Of a DNA stretch of 64,000 nt, positions 57,826-64,000 are shown piece by piece. A program made the position numbers and the translations under genes. The first letter of the stretch is position 1. Every line of letters starts with the position of its first letter. Location: positions 1-64,000 of the forward strand of contig JAIXKN010000065.1 of the NCBI GenBank assembly GCA_026932425.1. Reading direction: 5' to 3'. The notes below the pieces were generated by a model, which saw only the letters and a program-made list of their open reading frames with translations, searched no databases and was not told where the DNA came from. The stretch comes from Burkholderiales bacterium (GTDB taxonomy: Bacteria; Pseudomonadota; Gammaproteobacteria; Burkholderiales; Burkholderiaceae_C).

Positions 57826-58644
57826 TCAGCCGCGCTGCGACTGCCAGGCCATGTACGCGGCCAGGCCGAAGAGCATGGTGGCGAAGATGCGCTTGAGCCG
57901 CCGGGTATCGGTGCGGTGCGCCACCCGCGCGCCCAGCGGCGCGAGGCTGACGCTGGCGACCGCCACGATTGCCAGGGCCGGCAGGTAGAGGTAGCCGATC
58001 GCGCCGGGCAGCGGCGGCTTCATCGACCAGCCGGCGATCAGGTAGCCGACGGTGTTGGCCGCGGCGATCGGAAACCCGAGCGCGGCGCTCGTGCCGACGG
58101 CCTGGCGGATCGGGACGTTGCACCAGATCATGAACGGCACCGAGAGGAAGGCGCCGCCAGCGCCCAGCAGCCCGGAGATGAGGCCGATGAAACCGCCCGC
58201 AGCCGCCTGCCCGAAGGGGCCGGGCATCTGCCGCGAGGGCTTGGGCTTGCGGTCGCGCAGCATCTGCACCGCCGAGAAGCCGATGAAGAGCGCGAAGAAG
58301 AGCGCCAGGCCCTGGCCCTTGAGCAGCGAAAACAGGCCCGCGCCGGTGAGCAAGCCCCCGGCGACGATGCCCGGCGCCAGGCCCCGAAGCAGGTCCCAGC
58401 GCACGACCCCGTGCGCGTGATGCGCGCGCACGCTCGAGATCGAGGTGAAGACGATCGTCGCCATCGAGGTCGCGATCGCGAGCTTCACCGCATCGCCCGG
58501 ATTCACGCCCAGCGTACCGAAGATCCAGGTCATCGCCGGCACCATCATCATGCCGCCGCCGATGCCGAGCAGGCCGGCCATGAAACCGGCGACGCTGCCC
58601 AGCGCGAGCAGCTCCAGCACCAGGATCCAGCCGAGCTCGCTCAT
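57826..58644 (-). CDS. TauE/SafE family sulfite/sulfonate exporter-like permease
   Basis: 272 residues with eight predicted helices. The duplicated motif is plain: MAGLLGIGGGMMMVPAMTW in the first half and ISGLLGAGGAFLSVPFMIW in the second. Family members export sulfoacetate, sulfite or other anions; substrate is unknown. Its stop codon abuts the PAS-GGDEF stop with no base between (TGATCA). Confidence 0.92.
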   Translation of the reverse strand: MSELGWILVLELLALGSVAGFMAGLLGIGGGMMMVPAMTWIFGTLGVNPGDAVKLAIATSMATIVFTSISSVRAHHAHGVVRWDLLRGLAPGIVAGGLLTGAGLFSLLKGQGLALFFALFIGFSAVQMLRDRKPKPSRQMPGPFGQAAAGGFIGLISGLLGAGGAFLSVPFMIWCNVPIRQAVGTSAALGFPIAAANTVGYLIAGWSMKPPLPGAIGYLYLPALAIVAVASVSLAPLGARVAHRTDTRRLKRIFATMLFGLAAYMAWQSQRG

Positions 58645-58848
58645 CGGCGCGGACTCCGGCCCGCGTTGCGGTCCGCCCGGTGTGTGCGGCGGCGTTGCGG
58701 CGCGAGTCTTCGGATGGCGCGCCGGCCGGGACGTGCGAGAGGCGTCGGATCGAAGCGGGAGTTCACCCTGCGATGATGCCGCAGCGACGGGCAGGCACGG
58801 GCCAAGTCGGAACCGAGTAGGAACCCGGCGCGAACGCGCCCTGAGGGT
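58645..58848. other. Intergenic stretch upstream of the TauE gene, no gene seen
   Basis: 204 bases before the 6S RNA 3 prime end. No frame with coding character or family similarity was found. A short hairpin GGCGCG-AA-CGCGCC (58827-58840), nine bases past the 6S closing stem, could help end that transcript. The TauE promoter must lie here but no clear -10/-35 pair is visible. Confidence 0.4.
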
Positions 58849-59023
58849 GTCCGCCGTGCGCCGGGGCCGTGTCCCTGAACCTTCAGCAGAGGATCAGGTG
58901 GGCGAGGTCAGCAGGGCTTCGGGTTCATCTGACGCGAGACGCTCACACCAGCCGTGCGATTTTCCAAGCCCTGCTCATTGAGCATCGGAACAAGGAAATA
59001 TGGACCCGCAGCACACGACGGAC
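58849..59023 (-). ncRNA. ssrS: 6S RNA
   Basis: About 175 nt, read leftward just below zapA, where 6S RNA sits in many proteobacteria. The ends pair: GUCCGUCGUGUGC (59011-59023) with GCGCACGGCGGAC (58849-58861), 13 pairs with two G-U. Inside lies a large asymmetric bubble, then an apical stem AGCAGGGCUU/AAGCCCUGCU (58966-58975 with 58910-58919). CUGAA-GG-UUCAG on the 3 prime side of the bubble can form the small hairpin seen in 6S RNAs. It would bind sigma-70 RNA polymerase by mimicking an open promoter. Confidence 0.85.
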
Positions 59024-59029
59024 GAAGCC

Positions 59030-59057
59030 ATTCTAGGACCGTCGCCCCCGATGTCGA
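59030..59057 (-). promoter_or_regulatory. 6S RNA promoter
   Basis: TCGACA (59052-59057) and TAGAAT (59030-59035), minus strand, are separated by 16 bases. The start would fall at about 59023, matching the 5 prime end of the closing stem. -35 is five of six, -10 five of six to consensus. Confidence 0.75.
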
Positions 59058-59127
59058 GCCCCGGCATGCGGCCGATGTCACGGCTGCGTGTGCCGCGTCG
59101 GCGCCGGGGCCTGCCGGACGAAGAGGG

Positions 59128-59171
59128 CCCGTCTACAGCCCGTCTACAGCCCGTCTACAGCCCGTCTACAG
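59128..59171. repeat. Four perfect 11-base tandem repeats over the zapA stop codon
   Basis: CCCGTCTACAG occurs four times head to tail without change (59128-59138, 59139-59149, 59150-59160, 59161-59171). On the minus strand each unit is CTGTAGACGGG; the zapA TAG stop (59166-59168) lies in the first unit met by the ribosome. The unit length is not a multiple of three. Confidence 0.97.
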
Positions 59172-59507
59172 CAGTTGGCCGTCGTCGCCGAGCGCGGCAT
59201 CGACGCGCCGCATCAGCGCCTCGATGTCGACGCCGTCGTGGCCGAGGGCAGGACTGTCACCGGCATCGTCCCCTCGGGGCTTCGGCATCGCAGCCTGCGG
59301 GCGCGCCGCGTCCTCGGCGAGCTGGTAAGCGAGATTGAGCGCGGCAAGCACCGCGATGCGCTCGCGCGCCTTGACTTTGCCGCTGTCGCGGATCTGGCTC
59401 ATTTCCTGGTCGACGCGCGCCACCGCCTGTGTCAGCAAGGCCTCGCCGCCGTCGGGGCAGCCGAGGACGTAGCCATGGCCCATGATCGTCACCTCGATCT
59501 GCTTCAC
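59166..59507 (-). CDS. zapA: Cell division protein ZapA
   Basis: 113 residues with GTG start. Cross-links FtsZ filaments at midcell. IEVTIMGHGYVLGCPDGGEALLTQAVARVDQEM and KARERIAVLAALNLAYQL are the ZapA head and coiled-coil helix (given in short parts: MGHGYVLGCP, RERIAVLAALNLA). A linker and helical tail of about 45 residues follow. The start overlaps the upstream zapB-like stop (GTGA). The C-terminal LLL/stop junction falls inside the 11-base repeats. Confidence 0.92.
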   Translation of the reverse strand: MKQIEVTIMGHGYVLGCPDGGEALLTQAVARVDQEMSQIRDSGKVKARERIAVLAALNLAYQLAEDAARPQAAMPKPRGDDAGDSPALGHDGVDIEALMRRVDAALGDDGQLL

Positions 59508-59719
59508 GGCTTGCCCTCCGCCGCGCCGCCGTCGGTGGGCAGGCGTGCCAGCAGGGCGTCGATGCGGGCGCGCGCGGCGGCCAGCCGCGACTTCAGGCTG
59601 TCGCGCTCGGCCGTGATCGCCTGAAGCTGCTGCTCCATCAGCTGGCTGGTGCGCTTGAGTTCCTCGTGACGGAGCACGAGGCGATCCACGCGCTCGGCGA
59701 GGTCGTGCAGCTTGATCAT
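59504..59719 (-). CDS. Small coiled-coil protein upstream of zapA (ZapB-like position)
   Basis: 71 residues, almost entirely predicted coiled coil: LAERVDRLVLRHEELKR, then ITAERDSLKSRLAAARARI. This kind of short coiled-coil ORF precedes zapA in many betaproteobacteria and is often named a TIGR02449 family or ZapB-like protein; sequence identity with E. coli ZapB is not evident. Likely a divisome factor. The ATG overlaps the nth stop (ATGA), and its stop overlaps the zapA GTG. Confidence 0.82.
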   Translation of the reverse strand: MIKLHDLAERVDRLVLRHEELKRTSQLMEQQLQAITAERDSLKSRLAAARARIDALLARLPTDGGAAEGKP

Positions 59720-60387
59720 GAGCCGTCCGGCAGGGCGTTGCGACGAACAGCCGCCGATTGTAGGTGCCGCCCGTAATCGCACCGGGCGCGCACGCTGCAC
59801 TGCGCGCACAAGGGCTTGCGTGCCAGGCAGATGTAGCGGCCGTGCAGGATCAGCCAATGGTGCGCGTGCTGGCGAAACGGCGCCGGCACTCGCTGCAGCA
59901 GGCCCTGCTCGACAGCGAGCGGCGTGCGCCCGGGCGCGAGTCCCGTGCGGTTGGCGACGCGAAAGACATGCGTGTCCACGGCCATCGTCGGCTCGCCGAA
60001 GGCGACGTTGAGCACGACGTTCGCGGTCTTGCGGCCGACGCCCGGCAGTCGCTCCAGCGCCTCGCGCGATCGCGGCACCTGGCCGCCGTGCTCGTGGACG
60101 AGGATGCGGCAGGTCTGCAGCAGGTTGCGCGCCTTGGTGCGGTACAGACCGATCGTGCGCACGAGTTCGGTCACCCGCTCGAGCCCCAGGTCGAGCATCG
60201 CCTGTGGCGACGGCGCCAGCGTGAACAGCCGCGGGGTCGCCTTGTTGACGCCGGCGTCGGTCGCCTGCGCCGAGAGCAGCACCGCGACCAGCAGTTCGAA
60301 CACGCTGCTGTAGGCGAGTTCGCTGCGCGGGTGCGGGTTCGCGGCGGACAGCGTCGCGAAGAAGGCCTGGATGTCGGCGTCGGTCAT
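59716..60387 (-). CDS. nth: Endonuclease III
   Basis: 223 residues. DNA glycosylase/AP lyase for oxidised pyrimidines. The helix-hairpin-helix [18 protein letters not shown] holds the catalytic Lys (GRKTA), [11 protein letters not shown] the catalytic Asp. The 4Fe-4S cluster is bound by [17 protein letters not shown] (spacing 6-2-5). ATG 60387 overlaps the rsxB stop (ATGA). Nth next to RsxB is a recurring pair. Confidence 0.96.
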   Translation of the reverse strand: MTDADIQAFFATLSAANPHPRSELAYSSVFELLVAVLLSAQATDAGVNKATPRLFTLAPSPQAMLDLGLERVTELVRTIGLYRTKARNLLQTCRILVHEHGGQVPRSREALERLPGVGRKTANVVLNVAFGEPTMAVDTHVFRVANRTGLAPGRTPLAVEQGLLQRVPAPFRQHAHHWLILHGRYICLARKPLCAQCSVRARCDYGRHLQSAAVRRNALPDGS

Positions 60388-61091
60388 GATCCCGGCGCGT
60401 GCTTCTCTCGCTGCGCCCTCGCGCGGGCCAGCGCTGCCTCGATCGTCGCGCGCCGGCGCGCTGCATCGTCCGACGGCACGGTCGACCCCGCTGCCGGGGT
60501 CGCAGCATCGTTCACGCCGGGCGTCGTCTGCGTGAGCGTTGCCCGCGGCGGCACTGCCGCGCGCTCTGCAAGGCGAGTCTCGTGCTCGTGCCGCTCGCGC
60601 GCCAGACGCTCCTGGCGGAATTCGTAGCGCGCGCGCGCCGCGTCGGCCTGCGCCGGGCTCCATGCCGTCCAGCCGGTGCACCCCGGCGTCACCGGCTCCA
60701 TCGCGATGCAGTCCACCGGGCAGGCGAGCACGCACAGTTCGCAGCCGGTGCATTGATCGTCGATCACCGTGTGCATCTGCCTCGGCGCGCCGATGATGCA
60801 ATCGACCGGACAGGCCTGGATGCAGAGCGTGCAGCCGATGCACCAGGCCTCGTCGATCACCGCGAGTGCACGCGGCGCTTCCTCACCGCACGACGGATCC
60901 AGCGGCAACGGTGGGCGGCCGCTCAGGCGCGCGAGGCGTTCGATGCCCTCGGCGCCACCGGGCGGGCAGCGGTTGATCTCGGCTTCGCCGTGCGCGATGG
61001 CCTGCGCGTAGGCTTCGCAGTCCTCGTAGCCGCAGCGCCTGCACTGCGTCTGCGGCAGTGCGGCGGCCAGCTGCGCCGGCGAAGCGCTCAC
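60384..61091 (-). CDS. rsxB: RsxB/RnfB-type ferredoxin
   Basis: 235 residues with GTG start overlapping the phaZ stop (GTGA). An N-terminal Fe-S motif CRRCGYEDC plus distant CPPGG is followed by two 4Fe-4S ferredoxin motifs [15 protein letters not shown] and [16 protein letters not shown] charged helical tail of about 80 residues ([19 protein letters not shown]) follows. The usual N-terminal membrane helix of RnfB is absent, and no rsxA, C, D, G or E lies in the window, so it may be a soluble electron carrier linked to the Fe-S enzyme Nth. Confidence 0.88.
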   Translation of the reverse strand: MSASPAQLAAALPQTQCRRCGYEDCEAYAQAIAHGEAEINRCPPGGAEGIERLARLSGRPPLPLDPSCGEEAPRALAVIDEAWCIGCTLCIQACPVDCIIGAPRQMHTVIDDQCTGCELCVLACPVDCIAMEPVTPGCTGWTAWSPAQADAARARYEFRQERLARERHEHETRLAERAAVPPRATLTQTTPGVNDAATPAAGSTVPSDDAARRRATIEAALARARAQREKHAPGS

Positions 61092-62371
61092 TTCACGCGA
61101 CGCACACCTCGTGCCGACGAAGCCATGGCGGGCTGGTCGTAGCGTGCGATGAAGCGACGCAGTTCGGGGACGACGACTTCGCGCCAGCGGCGCCCTGAGA
61201 AGATGCCGTAATGCCCCGCACCCTTCACGTTCATCCGGAAGTGGTTCTCGCTCGGGATTCCGGTGCACAGATCGTGGGCCGCGTGCGTCTGCCCCGCGCC
61301 GGAGATGTCGTCGAGTTCGCCCTCGATCGTCATCAGCGCGGTGCGGCCGATGTCCTGCGGACGCACGAGTTCACCCTTGACATGCCAGGTGCCGTTGACG
61401 AGCGCGAAGTCCTGGAACACGGTCTTGATGGTGTCGAGATAGTACTCGGCCGGCATGTCGAGCACGGCGTTGTATTCGTCGTAGAACTGGCGGTGCGCCT
61501 CGGCGTTGTTGTCGTGACCCTGGATCAGGTCCAGGAAGTAGTCGTAGTGCGACGAGACATGCCGGTCGGGGTTCATCGCGACGAAGCCGGCGTGCTGCAG
61601 GAAGCCGGGGTAGACGCGGCGGCCCGCGCCGGGGTAATTCGGCGGAACCCGGTAGATGACGTTGTGCTCGAACCAGTGGTGGCTCTTGTTCATCGCCAGG
61701 TTGTTGACCGCCGTCGGGCTGCGCCGTGCATCGATCGGTCCGCCCATCATCGTCATCGTGCGCGGCGTGGGCTCGCCGTGGCTGGCCAGCAGCGAGATCG
61801 CGCCGAGCACCGGCACCGTGGGCTGGCACACCGAGATCACGTTGACGTGAGGGCCGATCTGGCGGATGAAGTCCTGGATGTAGCCGACGTAGTCGTCGAG
61901 GCGGAACGGCCCCTCCTCGAGCGGCACCATGCGCGCGTCGATCCAGTCGGTGATGTAGACCTTGTGGTTGTGCAGCATGCTGCGCACGGTGTCGCGCAGC
62001 AGCGTCGGGTGGTGCCCGGACAGCGGCGCGACGATCAGCACGGTCGGCTGCGACTTCATCACGTCCAACGCCTTCGGGTTGTCGGTGAAGCGCTTGAAGC
62101 GCAGCAGCCGGCAGAACGGTCGGCTGGCGCGCACCTGCTCCTGCACCGCGACCTCGACGCCGTTGACGGTGGCTGTCGTGATGCCGAAGGCCGGCTTCTC
62201 GTATTCCTTGGCGAGCCGGTGCATCAGGTCGAATGCGGCCGAAATCCGCTGCGCCATCGGCAGGTGCGCGAACGGCGACAGCGGATGGTGGTAGAGCTTT
62301 GCCGACGCCTGGGCGAATTCCGCGAACGGCGCCATCAGCGCACGCTGCGTCTCATAGATCTGGTAGAGCAC
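61088..62371 (-). CDS. phaZ: Intracellular polyhydroxyalkanoate depolymerase
   Basis: 427 residues. Mobilises stored PHB. The nucleophile is Cys182 in [12 protein letters not shown], as in the Ralstonia PhaZa1 family, rather than the Ser of extracellular enzymes. [15 protein letters not shown] and the His region [13 protein letters not shown] complete the alpha/beta fold. GTG 62371 (giving [16 protein letters not shown], the family start) has GAGGGGG seven bases upstream; an ATG seven codons earlier (62392) is less likely. First gene of a five-gene overlapping run. Confidence 0.93.
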   Translation of the reverse strand: MLYQIYETQRALMAPFAEFAQASAKLYHHPLSPFAHLPMAQRISAAFDLMHRLAKEYEKPAFGITTATVNGVEVAVQEQVRASRPFCRLLRFKRFTDNPKALDVMKSQPTVLIVAPLSGHHPTLLRDTVRSMLHNHKVYITDWIDARMVPLEEGPFRLDDYVGYIQDFIRQIGPHVNVISVCQPTVPVLGAISLLASHGEPTPRTMTMMGGPIDARRSPTAVNNLAMNKSHHWFEHNVIYRVPPNYPGAGRRVYPGFLQHAGFVAMNPDRHVSSHYDYFLDLIQGHDNNAEAHRQFYDEYNAVLDMPAEYYLDTIKTVFQDFALVNGTWHVKGELVRPQDIGRTALMTIEGELDDISGAGQTHAAHDLCTGIPSENHFRMNVKGAGHYGIFSGRRWREVVVPELRRFIARYDQPAMASSARGVRRVK

Positions 62372-62466
62372 TGGTGGTCCCCCTCGCTGCATTGCACCGA
62401 CGCCAGTCGGGCGACATCACGACCCGAGTGCAGGTCGATCGCTTGTTCTGTGACCTGGTGAAATGG

Positions 62467-62485
62467 TGCAGTGCAGCAAATTCTA
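62467..62485 (-). promoter_or_regulatory. Putative phaZ promoter element and TGC-rich palindrome
   Basis: TAGAAT (minus strand, 62480-62485) lies 108 bases before the phaZ GTG. TGCAGTGCA (62467-62475), a near palindrome, overlaps the expected start site. TGC/GCA repeats of this kind are reported as PhaR sites at PHA genes, but no PhaR gene is in view. The -35 is not recognisable. Confidence 0.3.
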
Positions 62486-62641
62486 CATCCATCCGGCCGA
62501 TGCTGCACGCCGGCGGAGTTTCGCGGAGCCGCGAAAAGAACCGGGTCGCAGGGTCTTTTGGCTCTTCCTCGATCGGCTCTTCCCCGACGCGGCACCGAGC
62601 GCAGCCGGCGTGCCCGGGCACCGGCCGTCCCGGCCGGAGCC

Positions 62642-63853
62642 TCAGCCCATCACCTTGGCGAGCGCCGCGGCCACGGTGTCGATGTTGCGGCTGTTGAGCG
62701 CGGCCACGCAGATGCGGCCGGAGTCCAGGCCATAGATGCTGAACTCGCTGCGCAGGCGCTGCATCTGCTCCCTGGACAGGCCCGAATAGCTGAACATGCC
62801 CTTCTGCCGCGTGATGTAGCCGAGGTCGTCCCGGACCCCCGCGGCCTGGAGCCTGGACACCAGGGCCTCGCGCATCGCACGGATGCGATTGCGCATTCCC
62901 GCGAGTTCGCGCTCCCAGTCTGCGCGCAGCGCGGGCGTGCCGAGCACGGTGGCGACGAGCTGCGCGCCGTAGGTTGGCGGGTTGGAGTAGTTCGTGCGGA
63001 TGACGATCTTGAGCTGAGAGAGCACGCGCGCGGCCTCGTCCCGGTCGGCGCAGACCACGCTCAGCGCGCCGACGCGCTCGCCGTAGAGCGAGAAGCTCTT
63101 CGAGAACGAGGTCGAGACGAAGAAGTCGACGCCGGCATCGGCGAAGAGCCGGACCGCGGCGCCGTCCTCGACGATGCCCTCGCCGAAGCCCTGGTAGGCC
63201 ATGTCGAGGAAGGGAACGAGGCCGCGCGCCTTCACCACTTCCACCACCTGCGCCCACTGCGCGGGGGAAAGATCGCAGCCGGTCGGGTTGTGGCAGCAGG
63301 CATGCAGCACGACGATCGTTCCTGCCGGCGCCGCCTGCAGCGCAGCAAGCATGGCTTCGGCGCGCACGCCGCGCGTGGCAGCGTCGTAATAGGGATAGGT
63401 CTCGACGGAGAAGCCCGCCCGGGTGAAGAGCGCGCGGTGGTTTTCCCAGCTCGGATCGCTGATCAGGACCTTGGCCGCGGGTGCCAGGCCCTTCAGGAAG
63501 TCCGCGCCCAGCTTGAGGCCGCCGGTGCCGCCGAGCGCCTGTACGGTGGCCACGCGACCCGCGGCCAGCAGCGGCGAGTCGGCGCCGAAGACGAGTGCCT
63601 GCACCGCCTTGTCGTAGGCGGCAATGCCGTCGATCGGCAGGTAGGCCTTGGGTTTGGATGCGGCCAGGAGCTGCTTCTCGGCTGCGGCGATGCATCCGAG
63701 CACGGGGAGGCGGCCGTCGTCGTCGACGTAGACACCCATGCCCAGGTTGATCTTGGCGGGATTCGGGTCGATCGCGAACTGCTCGTTGAGGCCGAGAATG
63801 GGGTCGCGCGGCGCCATCTCGACGCGGGCGAAGAGGGTGGGAGAGGCAGTCAT
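62642..63853 (-). CDS. Aromatic/aspartate aminotransferase, class I
   Basis: 403 residues, PLP-dependent. The PLP Lys252 lies in STSFSKSFSLYGERVGAL; SDPSWENHR (Trp stacking PLP), HNPTGCD (Asn), FLDMAYQGF (Asp, Tyr) and the Arg of the GER motif complete the AspC/TyrB set. TyrB versus AspC cannot be decided; proteins at this position in related genomes are usually called amino acid aminotransferase. ATG 63853. No ribosome-binding site is obvious upstream. A hairpin TTTCGCGG/CCGCGAAA (62519-62536) lies about 105 bases past the stop. Confidence 0.92.
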   Translation of the reverse strand: MTASPTLFARVEMAPRDPILGLNEQFAIDPNPAKINLGMGVYVDDDGRLPVLGCIAAAEKQLLAASKPKAYLPIDGIAAYDKAVQALVFGADSPLLAAGRVATVQALGGTGGLKLGADFLKGLAPAAKVLISDPSWENHRALFTRAGFSVETYPYYDAATRGVRAEAMLAALQAAPAGTIVVLHACCHNPTGCDLSPAQWAQVVEVVKARGLVPFLDMAYQGFGEGIVEDGAAVRLFADAGVDFFVSTSFSKSFSLYGERVGALSVVCADRDEAARVLSQLKIVIRTNYSNPPTYGAQLVATVLGTPALRADWERELAGMRNRIRAMREALVSRLQAAGVRDDLGYITRQKGMFSYSGLSREQMQRLRSEFSIYGLDSGRICVAALNSRNIDTVAAALAKVMG

Positions 63854-64000
63854 CGGAGGTGCGTCCTGAACGCGAAGGTGCCGGGCGCCAGGGGAGTCCG
63901 CTGCTGCCGACCGAATCGTGCGACATGCGCTACCCTTTACTGTTTCGCCCGCGGGCGGCGTCTGCCGCCGGGCGCGCATTTTAGAGGGGAGCTCGGGGAT

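Noticed and set aside
59128..59171. CRISPR-like array
   Set aside because: Units are 11 bases with no spacers; it is a simple tandem repeat.
62519..62536. Hairpin TTTCGCGG/CCGCGAAA as a firm terminator for the aminotransferase
   Set aside because: The loop is only two bases and no T run follows on the minus strand; kept only as a note.
62560..62583. Direct repeat GGCTCTTCC separated by six bases
   Set aside because: Short, two copies only, no link to a known element.

Overview
The window is a GC-rich chromosomal segment. Gene content and order point to a betaproteobacterium, most likely Burkholderiales: an S21-YqeY pair, a DUF2788 protein, intracellular PHB depolymerase, a zapA-6S RNA neighbourhood, divergent suhB/trmJ, and an acyclic-terpene-utilisation type operon. 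The genus cannot be resolved from sequence alone. There is no CRISPR array, insertion sequence, phage or tRNA gene. It reads as core chromosome with a few accessory modules.

Layout. 1-143: the 3 prime end of an rRNA operon (partial 5S rRNA) and a strong terminator. 317-5013: a DUF4124 secreted protein, then leftward xthA, folA, thyA and an MsbA-like exporter. 5146-6006: a degenerate GGDEF membrane protein. 6025-10456: an AttH-type ABC module (ATPase, large FtsX permease, lipocalin-like exported protein), each start overlapping the previous stop. 10475-20101 (leftward): miaA, a mazEF toxin-antitoxin pair, an MFS pump, an RluB/E/F-type pseudouridine synthase, a YitT protein, DUF2788, mnmH (selU), glnD and map. 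20172-24176: purL, divergent from map. 24183-24468: a decayed reading-frame region, possibly a toxin-antitoxin remnant.

24529-36284 is the most distinctive module. It is a nine-gene leftward operon headed by its own TetR regulator, downstream of a palindromic operator. It encodes a biotin-dependent acyl-CoA carboxylase (both subunits), two acyl-CoA dehydrogenases, an acyl-CoA ligase, a GST, an enoyl-CoA hydratase and AtuA. The set matches the logic of acyclic terpene (citronellate/geranylate) or related branched acyl-CoA breakdown.

36357-44602: an FMN glutamate-synthase-like membrane protein, a sulfide:quinone oxidoreductase behind an inverted repeat, a dual-specificity phosphatase, Tim44-like, DUF456, YdcF, msrA and an alpha/beta hydrolase. 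44695-56718: mutS, a CoA transferase, an amidase, suhB, trmJ, cysE, mog, darP, pmbA, a TIGR01244 protein, yqeY and rpsU. 56839-58644: a PAS plus degenerate GGDEF protein and a TauE-type permease. 58849-62371 (leftward): phaZ-rsxB-nth-zapB-like-zapA, a chain of 4-base overlaps, followed by 6S RNA read from its own promoter. 62642-63853: an aromatic/aspartate aminotransferase.

Recurring themes: many ATGA or GTGA stop/start overlaps; TAGAAT as the likely -10 element at several intergenic promoters; and two GGDEF proteins that have lost the GGDEF signature but kept an RxxD inhibitory site, which suggests c-di-GMP sensing rather than synthesis.
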